The notes under the pieces: model-generated
The model's input: only the letters and a program-made list of their open reading frames with translations
The model's database searches: none
Told to the model about the DNA's origin: nothing
Position numbers and translations under genes: made by a program
Shown: piece by piece, positions 7,535 to 13,989 of the stretch
Layout of the letters: each line of letters begins with the position of its first letter
Position numbering within the stretch: position 1 is the stretch's first letter
Source: an uncultured Bacteroidota bacterium
Lineage (GTDB): Bacteria; Bacteroidota; Bacteroidia; Chitinophagales; Chitinophagaceae
Direction of reading: 5' to 3'
DNA length: 13,989 nucleotides
Assembly: GCA_946479535.1 (NCBI GenBank)
Contig: CAMLGP010000017.1
Coordinates: forward strand, 1-13,989

Positions 7535-7786
7535 TTAATCCAGATCCCTGTCTCCGCGACTGCTTTTTTGTTTCTGGCGGCGGATGAGATCTGCCTTTAC
7601 CTTATGAATAATGGAACTGCCAATAAACAAGAGGCCGGTATTGATTAAAATAACAGCCCAGAAAATCCAATCGTGCTGATTTTCCTTGGTAAAGCAGGCA
7701 TAAATGATAGAAGATATACCGGCCGTGGTAAAGATCAGGCCGATAAGCATATTGATGACAAATTTCTTCTCGTGCGTATTGTTCAT
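7535..7786 (-). CDS. Small two-helix membrane protein of unknown function
   Basis: The 83-residue product has two clear transmembrane stretches, about residues 10-30 (VINMLIGLIFTTAGISSIIY) and 41-61 (IFWAVILINTGLLFIGSSII). A basic and then mixed-charge cytoplasmic tail follows (KVKADLIRRQKQKSSRGDRDLD), suggesting an N-in/C-in hairpin. I do not recognise a family. It converges with the DUF486 gene and has its own leader of about 125 bases shared with the divergent redoxin-like gene. Codon use resembles that of the neighbours and the frame is intact, so I take it as a real gene. Confidence 0.75.
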   Translation of the reverse strand: MNNTHEKKFVINMLIGLIFTTAGISSIIYACFTKENQHDWIFWAVILINTGLLFIGSSIIHKVKADLIRRQKQKSSRGDRDLD

Positions 7787-7910
7787 AAACTTGTTAGGAT
7801 TGGGTTCGAAAAGTCGGTAAAAATAGGGAAAAAGGCAATTTGTTAATTTTAGAAAAATACTTAGGGATAACTGCTATAATTTCTATTTTTATTACCTGCA
7901 AATTACCCCC

Positions 7911-8501
7911 ATGAAAAAGCTTTTACTACCTCTTATCTTGTTGACCCTTAGCACATCACTTTTTGCCCAGGAAGCTCCTGAAGGGCTCTTTATTAACTCC
8001 AAAGCTTATGATTTTAAAGCCAAAGACCAGAACGGCAATGAAGTACACCTGCGTGATCTGCTGAAGAAGGGTAAGGTGGTGGTGGTATTTTACCGGGGTC
8101 AATGGGACCCTTATGACAATAAATATCTTTCCAGGCTTGAAGACTCCCTATCCCTGATCAAAGAGAAAGGGGCCACAGTAGTTGCCATTACTCCGGAACT
8201 GCCAGAAAACGTGGCAAAGACCATTGAGAAAACAAAAACTGAATTCTCTATTTTATATGATGAGAACCTGAAGATCATGAAGGGTTATGAAGTGGAGTTC
8301 CAGGTGCCAGAAAACACACTAAGCCGTTATCGTAATACTGGTATCAAACTGGAGGAGAGCAATGGAATTAAAAATGGTAACTGGCTGCCAGTACCTGCTA
8401 CTTATATTGTCAATAAAGACCAGATGATCACCTTCAGGCATTTTGATTCGGATTATAAAAAGCGTCCATCAATAAAAGAGATATTGAAGAACCTGGAATA
8501 G
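7911..8501 (+). CDS. Secreted peroxiredoxin-fold protein lacking both catalytic cysteines
   Basis: The 196-residue product begins with a signal peptide (MKKLLLPLILLTLSTSLFAQ, cut after about residue 20). The rest is an AhpC/TSA-type thioredoxin fold: the AYDFKAKDQNGNEVHLRDLL opening (32-51), the KVVVVFYRGQW strand (55-65), GATVVAITPE (88-96), FSILYDENLKIMKGY (112-126) and the LPVPATYIVNKD strand (159-170) with the cis-Pro region. Relatives have FYRGxWCPYC at the active site. Here it reads FYRGQWDPYD, so both cysteines are Asp (66 and 69), and the whole protein has no cysteine. It therefore cannot act as a thiol peroxidase or reductase. A binding, scaffold or metal-related role is possible but unproven. 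The frame is intact and the fold blocks are conserved, so it does not look like decay. It converges with the Asp-box gene. Confidence 0.87.
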   Translation: MKKLLLPLILLTLSTSLFAQEAPEGLFINSKAYDFKAKDQNGNEVHLRDLLKKGKVVVVFYRGQWDPYDNKYLSRLEDSLSLIKEKGATVVAITPELPENVAKTIEKTKTEFSILYDENLKIMKGYEVEFQVPENTLSRYRNTGIKLEESNGIKNGNWLPVPATYIVNKDQMITFRHFDSDYKKRPSIKEILKNLE

Positions 8502-8509
8502 AAAAGAAT

Positions 8510-9529
8510 TTACCAGTAAACTTTCGCTACTTTTCCATTCTCTCCTGCAAGAAATATGGCAGGTCCAATCCTTGCAATCTTGCAAACATGGAATCCCTCC
8601 TTGCTGATCCATTGCCAGGTGCGTCCGCCATCATCTGAATAATCAACGCCATTTATTCCACAGGCAATGATATCTTTTTTGCTAAGATATTCAACACAGC
8701 TTCGGTAACCATGCGGAGGTGTTTCAGGTACCTTCCAGGTCTTGCCTCCATTAGTGGTATAAATGCAATTCTTTTCAGTAGAGGAAAAATTATTAAAATC
8801 GCCGCCAACTATTATCATTCTTTGTCCGGGTACCTTTGGAATTCCATCATCGAAAATATCAAGAGAATTGGCGCCTGTTGTTTCATTGCCCTGTATGATT
8901 GGAATGTCCTGAACACCTGCGCCGCTCATGAGTCTTGACTTTGTTCCACCACTGACCAGGAAAAATTCCTTGTTGGCAAACAGTCGCAAGTTGGTTCCGC
9001 TTGCTGCAAAGAATGCTTCTCCACTATCTGTTACGGGAGATTGCTGATCAGGTTTCCAGGTATTTCCGCCATCCTGAGTGCGGGCAATGAAAACTTTGCC
9101 ATTAATGGGATCGCCGATCACCATGCCATAGAGACTGCTTGCAAAATCCATGGCATCCAGGAACATGCCTGGCGTTTTGTTCTCGTAAACAACACGCCAG
9201 CTATCTCCGCCATCGGTAGTTTTTAATATATAGGCGGGCTCCTTACCAGACGACATAATAATGGCAGAATTACCATTAAATGCCTCAATATCACGAAACT
9301 CTTTATCCTCAAACCCTTTCACCACCACCCATTTCCAGTTCTTGCCACCATTAGAGCTTTTGCCAATGGTACCATTGCTGCCACTGACCCAGATGATATT
9401 TTCATTTACCACGCTGAGCCCACGCAAACTGGTTTTTGTATCAGTTGTGAGGATTTCAATATGTGGGTTTTGGGCAGAAAGCCATCCTGTTGACAGGAGT
9501 AAAAAAATGCCGATGACTGTTTTTTTCAT
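8510..9529 (-). CDS. Secreted YCF48/BNR-type beta-propeller with five Asp-boxes
   Basis: The 339-residue product starts with a signal peptide (MKKTVIGIFLLLSTGWLSAQ). Five Asp-box turns (S/T-x-D/N-G-G-x-x-W) are visible at about residues 58-65, 104-111, 151-158, 258-265 and 298-305, matching a propeller of about six or seven blades. This organisation is shared by YCF48/HCF136-like proteins, which are often misnamed as oxidoreductases in Bacteroidota, and by sialidases. I see no sialidase FRIP motif or catalytic triad, so a binding or assembly function is more likely than glycosidase activity. The protein ends at residue 339 with no added sorting domain. It is tail-to-tail with the redoxin-like gene (8-base gap) and appears monocistronic. 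Confidence 0.85.
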   Translation of the reverse strand: MKKTVIGIFLLLSTGWLSAQNPHIEILTTDTKTSLRGLSVVNENIIWVSGSNGTIGKSSNGGKNWKWVVVKGFEDKEFRDIEAFNGNSAIIMSSGKEPAYILKTTDGGDSWRVVYENKTPGMFLDAMDFASSLYGMVIGDPINGKVFIARTQDGGNTWKPDQQSPVTDSGEAFFAASGTNLRLFANKEFFLVSGGTKSRLMSGAGVQDIPIIQGNETTGANSLDIFDDGIPKVPGQRMIIVGGDFNNFSSTEKNCIYTTNGGKTWKVPETPPHGYRSCVEYLSKKDIIACGINGVDYSDDGGRTWQWISKEGFHVCKIARIGPAIFLAGENGKVAKVYW

Positions 9530-9827
9530 TTGGTGGTAGATGATTTGAAATTTCAGCCCTTAATTCTAAAAAACCGACGCCAGAATTCCAAGGTTATTTA
9601 TCTATGTGCCAAGATAACGGGTTTAGCCGAAATCTTCAGCCTTTGGAAATGCGATACCGGGGCAACGAAAACCGGAGCTTTACCGATACCCTTTCATAAA
9701 GTGCTTTGGATCAAAGCCTGAAAAGGCGTGTAATTCGTATTTTTTCATTAGAAATTTAACAACTACAGCGCTTTATACACTCCCTATACATACAAAAAAA
9801 TGTTATTTTAGCAATCAAATTAGCTTC
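9530..9827. other. Intergenic region between divergent genes, no gene seen
   Basis: About 298 bases separate the Asp-box gene (leftward) from the lipoprotein gene (rightward). It should hold both promoters. TATTTTAG at 9804-9811 resembles a -7 element for the lipoprotein, but no TTG stands at the right distance. CGATACC occurs twice (9651-9657 and 9683-9689) around two CCGG sites, without a convincing stem. A 63-codon open frame starting at 9530 shows no protein-like features. Confidence 0.5.
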
Positions 9828-11195
9828 ATGAAAAAGCCCCTGCTGTTCCTGGCCCTGCTGGCTGTTGTGTTTTATTCCTGTCAGAAAGAGTTAAGTGTTG
9901 AAACCAGTAAGGTCCCTTCTGTAGGTTCTTTGCAAAGTGATATCTCAGGGGATTGTTTACCCAAGAATGTGAATGGAATCTATGAGGCAGGCAAAGTAAT
10001 TAATGGAACTACCAATTTCATTGAGGTGCAGGTAAATGTAATAACCACCGGAGCATATACCATTTTCACAGATACGATCAATAACGTTTCTTTCCGTGCC
10101 GTAGGTATATTCACACAGACTGGATTGAATACCGTAAAACTCAAAGGAAGCGGCACTCCACAGAATGCCGGCTTAAATGTTTACCTGGTACAATATGATT
10201 CATCAGAATGTGCTGTAGCAGTAGAAACCCTGCCAGCCGGAGGTGCCAATCCTGCTGTGATGACCCTTGCAGGTGCTCCTAATGCCTGCATGGTTTCCAA
10301 TACTGCTGGTAATTATGTTGCGGGCGTTGCGTTGGATATTTCAAATACAGTAACTATTGGGGTAAATGTAACCACTCTTGGAACCTATAATATCACAACT
10401 GCTGTAAGCAATGGCATCACCTTCTCAGGAACGGGCGTTGTTCAGGCCGGGGCCACAACAATAACTCTTACGGGTGCAGGTATTCCGGCAACTGCAGGTC
10501 CAACAAATGTGATAGTTACAGTAGGAAGCTCAACCTGCAGTTTTACAGTTACAGTAACAGGTACAACACCTGTAACCAATACTGATTATTTCCCTCTTAC
10601 ACCTTTAAGCTGGTGGAGTTATGATGATCCCGATGGCCTTTGGGTAGCGGGTGATTCGCTGACAAGGGTTAATGTTGGAGAAGGCACCTACAATGGAAAT
10701 AATCAGACCTATCGTATTTTCCAGAACCAGGATGAGACCACTCCCCAGGATTCCAGTTACTACCGCAAGGCAGGGAATGATTATTTTGAACTTACATCAG
10801 CGGATTGGTATACCGGAGCTGTTCAATTCACCACAGTAATAGATGCTGATATTAATTTCCTCAAACAAAATCTTACTACCAACCAGACCTGGGAAACTCC
10901 CGAATATTCCGGAACGGAGCAAACGTTGAATGTACCCATAAAGCTTAAGTACGTTTTTAAATGTACAGATGCCAATGCTACGGTTTCCGTAAACGGGAAA
11001 GCTTATAACAATGTTTATAAGGTAGCCTGGAAGCCCCAGATCAAGGTAAGCCCTTCACCCGCTTATACTGATGAAGCCATTGCCATGGAAACATGGTACG
11101 CCAAAGGGATTGGGATCGTTTATTGGAAATTTACTGATCCACAGGGAACAACAACATTAGCAGAACTAAGCCTCAAAAATTTCAAGGTTTTCTAA
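9828..11195 (+). CDS. Lipoprotein with two tandem Ig-like repeats and a C-terminal unknown domain
   Basis: The 455-residue product has a lipoprotein signal (LLAVVFYSC, lipid Cys18). The residues after the Cys, QKE, resemble the K-(D/E) surface-export signal described for Bacteroidota lipoproteins, so it may face outward. Two homologous modules follow, at about 43-134 and 154-245. Each opens with C-x4-N-x2-G-x-Y-x-A-G, has a T-x-G-x-Y-x-I strand and a GxGxPxxAG turn, and closes with an S-x-C strand. The paired cysteines (43/128 and 154/237) are probably disulfides. From about 253 a separate domain (DYFPLTPLSWWSYDD onward) runs to the end and is rich in Trp, Tyr and Thr. No catalytic motif is visible. 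The function is unknown; adhesion or glycan binding is a guess. Its TAA stop overlaps the TAG stop of the convergent peptidase gene. Confidence 0.82.
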   Translation: MKKPLLFLALLAVVFYSCQKELSVETSKVPSVGSLQSDISGDCLPKNVNGIYEAGKVINGTTNFIEVQVNVITTGAYTIFTDTINNVSFRAVGIFTQTGLNTVKLKGSGTPQNAGLNVYLVQYDSSECAVAVETLPAGGANPAVMTLAGAPNACMVSNTAGNYVAGVALDISNTVTIGVNVTTLGTYNITTAVSNGITFSGTGVVQAGATTITLTGAGIPATAGPTNVIVTVGSSTCSFTVTVTGTTPVTNTDYFPLTPLSWWSYDDPDGLWVAGDSLTRVNVGEGTYNGNNQTYRIFQNQDETTPQDSSYYRKAGNDYFELTSADWYTGAVQFTTVIDADINFLKQNLTTNQTWETPEYSGTEQTLNVPIKLKYVFKCTDANATVSVNGKAYNNVYKVAWKPQIKVSPSPAYTDEAIAMETWYAKGIGIVYWKFTDPQGTTTLAELSLKNFKVF

Positions 11196-12634
11196 AAGCC
11201 TTTTTTCTCTCCAGATCTTAAAGGTGGAAGTTTGAAATCATCCACAGCACTGGGTTGTGCTGCCATTTTCTCTATATCGGCTATTGAACGGGGCGCAAAA
11301 TCAGAAAGCAACTCATAACCATTCTGAGTGATCAGGGCATCATCCTCAATGCGCACGGCAATGCTCCACCATTTCTTGTCACAATTACTTCCCTCAGGAA
11401 TGTAGATGCCTGGTTCAATGGTGATCACCATTCCCTTCTTGAGACCGGGCGAAGTTCCACGGTCATGTACATCCAGGCCAATATGGTGGGATAATCCGTG
11501 TGGATAATATTTATTTGCTTCTTCCTTGTCTTTTGCAACACCCAATTTTACCAGTCCGTCTGTAATTACATTACGGGCAGCAGTAGAAGCCTCGCTAAAT
11601 TTGGCACCGTCTTTAAGGATCTTGAAAGCTGCTTCCTGGGCATCATACACTAATTGATAGATCAGCTTTTCTTCATTGGAGAATTTGCCTTTGGAAGGAA
11701 TGGTGCGGGTTACATCAGCCGTGTACCCATGGTACTCAGCACCTACGTCCATCAATACCATCTGATTGCCAACTTTAGTTTTGGTATTTTCTTCATAATG
11801 AAGGGTACATCCATTTTCACCGGCACCAATGATAGAGCCATAACCAACGCCCTCTGCACCATATTTTTTGTGTACATATTCATGAAGACCCTGGATCTCC
11901 AGTTCTGACATATCAGGCCGTAGCGCTTTTATTACTTCGTTCTGACCTATGCAGGATATTTCAACCGCTTTGCGGATCAGGGTCATCTCTTCAGGAGTTT
12001 TTATTTCCCTCAATGTGCCGGTTAATTTGCGGAATGCCTTCCAGTCGTACCGGGAATTGCTGGCATAATCGGGTGGCAAGGTTACTTTCTCTTTGAATTG
12101 CTGAATAAGATCGAATAGTTCTCCTTTTTCACCACGAGGCACATCGTCTGGCAACCGGTCCATTAAGATGGTAGAGAATTTGGAAAAATCGATTGGGTAT
12201 GCCGCAAACTCCTCACCATTGAAAACATATTTTAATCCCAGTTTCTCTTTTGCGCCATCAGTACCGAGGCGGCGGCCAGTCCACTGTTCCGCTGCCTTAT
12301 TCTTTTTCTGTACAAATAAGACTTCATTATAGGAATTACCGGCGGAATCTTTTTGCGGGTCTTTAAAGATCAGCAGCAGGGAATGAGGTTCACGGTAGCC
12401 GCTGAAGTAATACATATCCGGATTGGGATGGTAGAAATAATCAACATCATTGGAAAAATTACGGGTAGGGTAGGCCAGTACCACCATTACGGAATTATCG
12501 GGCATGATCTTGCGGATGGCATCGCGGCGGCCGGCATGGAATTCCCTGGAAAGATAATCAGTGGGAAGATCTTCCTGTGCATTTGCCAGGAAGAAGCCTG
12601 AAAGGAACAGGCTTAAAGCCAGTATTGATTTCAT
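11192..12634 (-). CDS. Secreted Xaa-Pro aminopeptidase (aminopeptidase P, M24B)
   Basis: This metallopeptidase removes an N-terminal residue preceding proline. I place the start at 12634, giving 480 residues that begin with the signal peptide MKSILALSLFLSGFFLANAQ. The frame stays open to an ATG at 12724, but that extension would run through a terminator hairpin. Numbered from the chosen start, the aminopeptidase P N-terminal domain covers about 25-190 (DYFYHPNPDMYYFSGY near 65-80). The pita-bread catalytic domain has dinuclear-metal ligands Asp296 and Asp307 (MDVGAEYHGYTADVTRT), His383 (LSHHIGLDVHD), Glu407 (ITIEPG) and Glu430 (VRIEDD), all present. The export signal suggests periplasmic peptide salvage, unlike the cytoplasmic E. 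coli PepP. It ends in a 4-base stop-codon overlap with the lipoprotein gene. Confidence 0.94.
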   Translation of the reverse strand: MKSILALSLFLSGFFLANAQEDLPTDYLSREFHAGRRDAIRKIMPDNSVMVVLAYPTRNFSNDVDYFYHPNPDMYYFSGYREPHSLLLIFKDPQKDSAGNSYNEVLFVQKKNKAAEQWTGRRLGTDGAKEKLGLKYVFNGEEFAAYPIDFSKFSTILMDRLPDDVPRGEKGELFDLIQQFKEKVTLPPDYASNSRYDWKAFRKLTGTLREIKTPEEMTLIRKAVEISCIGQNEVIKALRPDMSELEIQGLHEYVHKKYGAEGVGYGSIIGAGENGCTLHYEENTKTKVGNQMVLMDVGAEYHGYTADVTRTIPSKGKFSNEEKLIYQLVYDAQEAAFKILKDGAKFSEASTAARNVITDGLVKLGVAKDKEEANKYYPHGLSHHIGLDVHDRGTSPGLKKGMVITIEPGIYIPEGSNCDKKWWSIAVRIEDDALITQNGYELLSDFAPRSIADIEKMAAQPSAVDDFKLPPLRSGEKKGF

Positions 12635-12684
12635 AATGGAAGAGCTAATAGGTTGCATGTAGAATTTTTCTCCGGTTATATACA

Positions 12685-12729
12685 TAAAAAAAGTGATTGG
12701 TAAAACTAAAATAGTCCTTCCCAATCACT
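12685..12729 (-). terminator. Rho-independent terminator of the small acidic-protein gene
   Basis: AGTGATTGG (12692-12700) and CCAATCACT (12721-12729) form a perfect 9-bp stem with a 20-base loop. Read leftward, the stem runs straight into a stretch of seven T. It lies about 45 bases beyond the stop of the 12774-13043 gene and about 50 bases before the peptidase start at 12634, separating the two units. Confidence 0.8.
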
Positions 12730-12773
12730 CTGTGTTACAAAATACATGAATGGTTTTCTGCCTTGGCTCCTAA

Positions 12774-13043
12774 TTAATCATCGTCGTCTTCTTCCTCGTA
12801 ATAGGCGTCTTCCGTATTGTAATGTTCTTCCCATTCCTTTACGGCTTCGTCAGTAAGGCACTCAATGATATCGGCCAGGTTGTCTTTTTTCAATTTCCAT
12901 TCTGTCAATGTGGGATCATCAAAACGCTGGATAAAAAGGCAATGATCCGTTTCTACCGCCACTTTAATTAAAGTAATGGGATCACCTTCTTTATCCTTCA
13001 CCAGGTAGTGACAACCTTTTTCCAGCAGATCATAAGTATACAT
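12774..13043 (-). CDS. Small acidic protein of unknown function
   Basis: This is an 89-residue cytoplasmic protein with no signal peptide. The first half looks like a small beta-sheet domain (MYTYDLLEKGCHYLVKD, DPITLIKVAVETDHCLFIQRF). The second half is helical and acidic (LADIIECLTDEAVKEWEEHY) and ends in a run of eight Glu/Asp residues. I do not recognise the family. The start is well supported by GGAGG at about 13054-13050, an unusually strong Shine-Dalgarno site for this phylum, and the gene has its own terminator (12685-12729). Both features suggest a well-expressed single gene. The acidic tail might contact a basic partner, but that is inference. Confidence 0.8.
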   Translation of the reverse strand: MYTYDLLEKGCHYLVKDKEGDPITLIKVAVETDHCLFIQRFDDPTLTEWKLKKDNLADIIECLTDEAVKEWEEHYNTEDAYYEEEDDDD

Positions 13044-13600
13044 ACAACCCTCCGTCTTTTATTTATTTTATAATAATCTTCTTTTCCGTTCCGTTGACAA
13101 GCTGAAATGGGTTAAAAGCTTCAGGAATTACGGTCTCAATAAACAATTGGATTATCAGAGAATCTACTTGGGTCAGTGAGAGTAATCCAAAATTAATGAT
13201 TTGGACGGGTTATAAAATCCTATGGAATTAAAATTCGGTAAAAATTTTTACTAACAACTTAAATTGTTGTAAATCTGACTGTTATAACGAATTAATGTAG
13301 TTATTTATGCTGCAATTGGTAGTAAATTCATTCACAATGTATTGCGTTATTATAGGCCTATAAAGCCTGCTTTTTGGGGTCCGGAACGGGGATCCTGAAC
13401 AGGCTTTTCAGGGGGGATTTTTCAAATATCCGGGAATTCAAAGAGGTGCTAAAATGCATGATTGGTGAGCATGCTATTGCCTGGATATGTTTGGTATTGC
13501 CGGATCCTGTCACAGGTTGTAACAATTCTATTCGGCGAATTATTGCCTGACAAGGTTCCTGTGATAGAATAGAGAGCTAGTTAAATCAACCGGATATGAA
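13044..13600. other. AT-rich, palindrome-rich region without a convincing gene
   Basis: No frame here encodes a protein I can support. The first part should contain the promoter of the leftward acidic-protein gene. Between 13238 and 13564 there are several symmetric elements: the 14-bp palindromes GTAAAAATTTTTAC (13238-13251) and TTATAGGCCTATAA (13350-13363), an 8-bp stem closing a 30-base loop (13362-13369 with 13400-13407), and a nested hairpin at 13510-13564. It could hold a small RNA or be a degraded remnant. I see no tRNA, SRP, RNase P or tmRNA signature. Confidence 0.55.
13510..13564. other. Nested inverted repeat, possible structured RNA
   Basis: TCACAGG (13510-13516) pairs with CCTGTGA (13558-13564). 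Inside it TTGT (13517-13520) pairs with ACAA (13550-13553) across a 4-base bulge. The core AATTC (13524-13528) pairs with GAATT (13537-13541) around an 8-base loop. The stacked helices are more than a random match would usually give. The strand is undetermined and there is no U-tract, so it is not a plain terminator. Confidence 0.45.
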
Positions 13601-13632
13601 AATCCCGCCGTTCTGTAAAGAAGGGCGGGATT
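13601..13632 (-). terminator. Rho-independent terminator of the 52-residue peptide gene
   Basis: AATCCCGCC (13601-13609) pairs with GGCGGGATT (13624-13632). An inner TTCT/AGAA stem (13611-13614 with 13619-13622) stacks on it across a single G-G mismatch and closes a GTAA tetraloop. Read leftward, the stem ends in TTTTC. It begins three bases after the stop codon at 13636. The reverse direction lacks a U-tract. Confidence 0.8.
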
Positions 13633-13635
13633 GGC

Positions 13636-13794
13636 TCAGCCAAAGATGCAGGTGTGCCTGCATTCTTTTTTGGTCTTTTTCAACTCCTGTTTTTTCTCGA
13701 TAGTTTGTTTATCACTGCGGTTGCTCCGGAGACTGGCAAACGCAATAACGGCGACCAGACAGGCCAGCACAAGGAACATAAGCGTCTTTTTCAT
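13636..13794 (-). CDS. Small secreted or membrane-anchored peptide, 52 residues
   Basis: Translated leftward from the ATG at 13794-13792, this frame gives 52 residues and stops at TGA (13638-13636). The first 22 residues (MKKTLMFLVLACLVAVIAFA) are a textbook signal peptide or signal anchor: a KK start, a hydrophobic core and a cysteine at 12 that is not in a good lipobox. The remainder is strongly basic and probably helical (KQTIEKKQELKKTKKE), followed by a C-x3-C end (ECRHTCIFG). I do not recognise a family. The adjoining terminator and the signal-like start make it a likely real gene rather than a chance frame; the opposite-strand frame here has no such support. It lies between the tRNA-Lys terminator and the palindrome-rich region. 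Confidence 0.65.
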   Translation of the reverse strand: MKKTLMFLVLACLVAVIAFASLRSNRSDKQTIEKKQELKKTKKECRHTCIFG

Positions 13795-13885
13795 AGTCGT
13801 TGTGTTTGATTCTAAAAGTTACCACAATTTCGGGACCTGAATTTTGGAATTTCGACGAAAGACCGATTTACTTATGCAGAAAGCA

Positions 13886-13918
13886 AATAAAAAAAGAAAG
13901 GGTTCAAAAATTGAACCC
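13886..13918 (-). terminator. Rho-independent terminator after tRNA-Lys
   Basis: GGGTTCAA (13900-13907) and TTGAACCC (13911-13918) form a perfect 8-bp stem with a 3-base loop. Read leftward from the tRNA, the stem is followed by TTTCTTTTTTTATTT. The stem begins 14 bases beyond the tRNA 3' end. Confidence 0.9.
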
Positions 13919-13931
13919 CTGTTTTGTCCTG

Positions 13932-13989
13932 TGTCCCCGCACGGACTCGAACCGTGGACCTACTGATTAAGAGTCAGTAGCTCTACCAA
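13932..13989 (-). tRNA. tRNA-Lys (anticodon CTT), 5' part outside the window
   Basis: Read leftward, the sequence gives the end of the D-arm (TTGGTAGAGC), an anticodon stem ACTGA/TCAGT with loop CTCTTAA and hence anticodon CTT at 13971-13969, a T-arm CACGG-TTCGAGT-CCGTG, and the acceptor strand CGGGGAC with discriminator A at 13932. CCA is not encoded. The 5' acceptor strand and part of the D-arm lie beyond position 13989. Confidence 0.95.

Noticed and set aside
9530..9721. Rightward 63-codon frame next to the Asp-box gene
   Set aside because: It has no recognisable domain or ribosome site and sits in the divergent promoter region.
13374..13410. GGTCCGGAA resembling the SRP RNA domain IV loop
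   Set aside because: The conserved AGCAG side and the closing helix of SRP RNA are missing, so the match is only nine bases.
13455..13469. Tiny frame MHDW with an AGAGGTG site in front
   Set aside because: Four codons only, with no attenuator or downstream gene to regulate.
13471..13572. Rightward 33-codon frame beginning MLLPGYVWYC
   Set aside because: No ribosome site, no recognisable domain, and it runs through the nested hairpin at 13510-13564; it could be chance or a gene remnant.
13631..13840. Rightward 69-codon frame
   Set aside because: It is antisense to the 52-residue peptide, starts inside the end of a hairpin and lacks support; the leftward frame has a signal peptide and a terminator.

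Overview
The window reads as chromosomal DNA of a Bacteroidota bacterium, most likely from the Chitinophagaceae or a close relative. The pointers are the moderate GC content, few strong Shine-Dalgarno sites, at least one promoter of the Bacteroidota TTG-N20-TAnnTTTG type, many secreted proteins and a lipoprotein with a surface-export-like C-QKE start. Several gene families are also typical of that phylum: a NagB deaminase fused to a PIG-L domain, a GH20 hexosaminidase, a glycosylasparaginase coupled to CutC, and an Asp-box propeller. The placement is inferred from gene content and was not checked by a search.

Left part (1-7529). A leftward pair encodes a secreted GH20 beta-N-acetylhexosaminidase and, 5 bases later, a NagB/PIG-L fusion that runs off the left edge. 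A divergent NTF2/SnoaL-like gene follows. Next comes a leftward FMN-reductase/pirin operon with a good promoter and an overlapping palindrome. A rightward run then encodes glycosylasparaginase, CutC (1-base overlap) and a small DUF486 membrane protein. Hexosaminidase, glycosylasparaginase and NagB together fit salvage of GlcNAc and GlcNAc-Asn from glycoproteins or chitin-like glycans.

Middle part (7535-11195). This holds a small two-helix membrane protein, a secreted peroxiredoxin-fold protein whose CxxC site is DxxD (no cysteines at all), a secreted five-Asp-box beta-propeller, and a lipoprotein with two tandem Ig-like repeats, each with a cysteine pair.

Right part (11192-13989). This holds a secreted M24 aminopeptidase P, a small acidic protein with its own terminator, a roughly 550-base AT-rich region without a convincing gene but full of palindromes, a 52-residue membrane or secreted peptide with a terminator, and the 3' part of a tRNA-Lys(CTT) with its terminator.

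I see no CRISPR array, transposase, phage gene or recognisable defence system. The observations most worth pursuing are the Cys-less peroxiredoxin-like protein, the NagB/PIG-L fusion next to GH20, the glycosylasparaginase-CutC coupling, the heptad repeats around 3821-3950 and the palindrome-rich region at 13200-13600.
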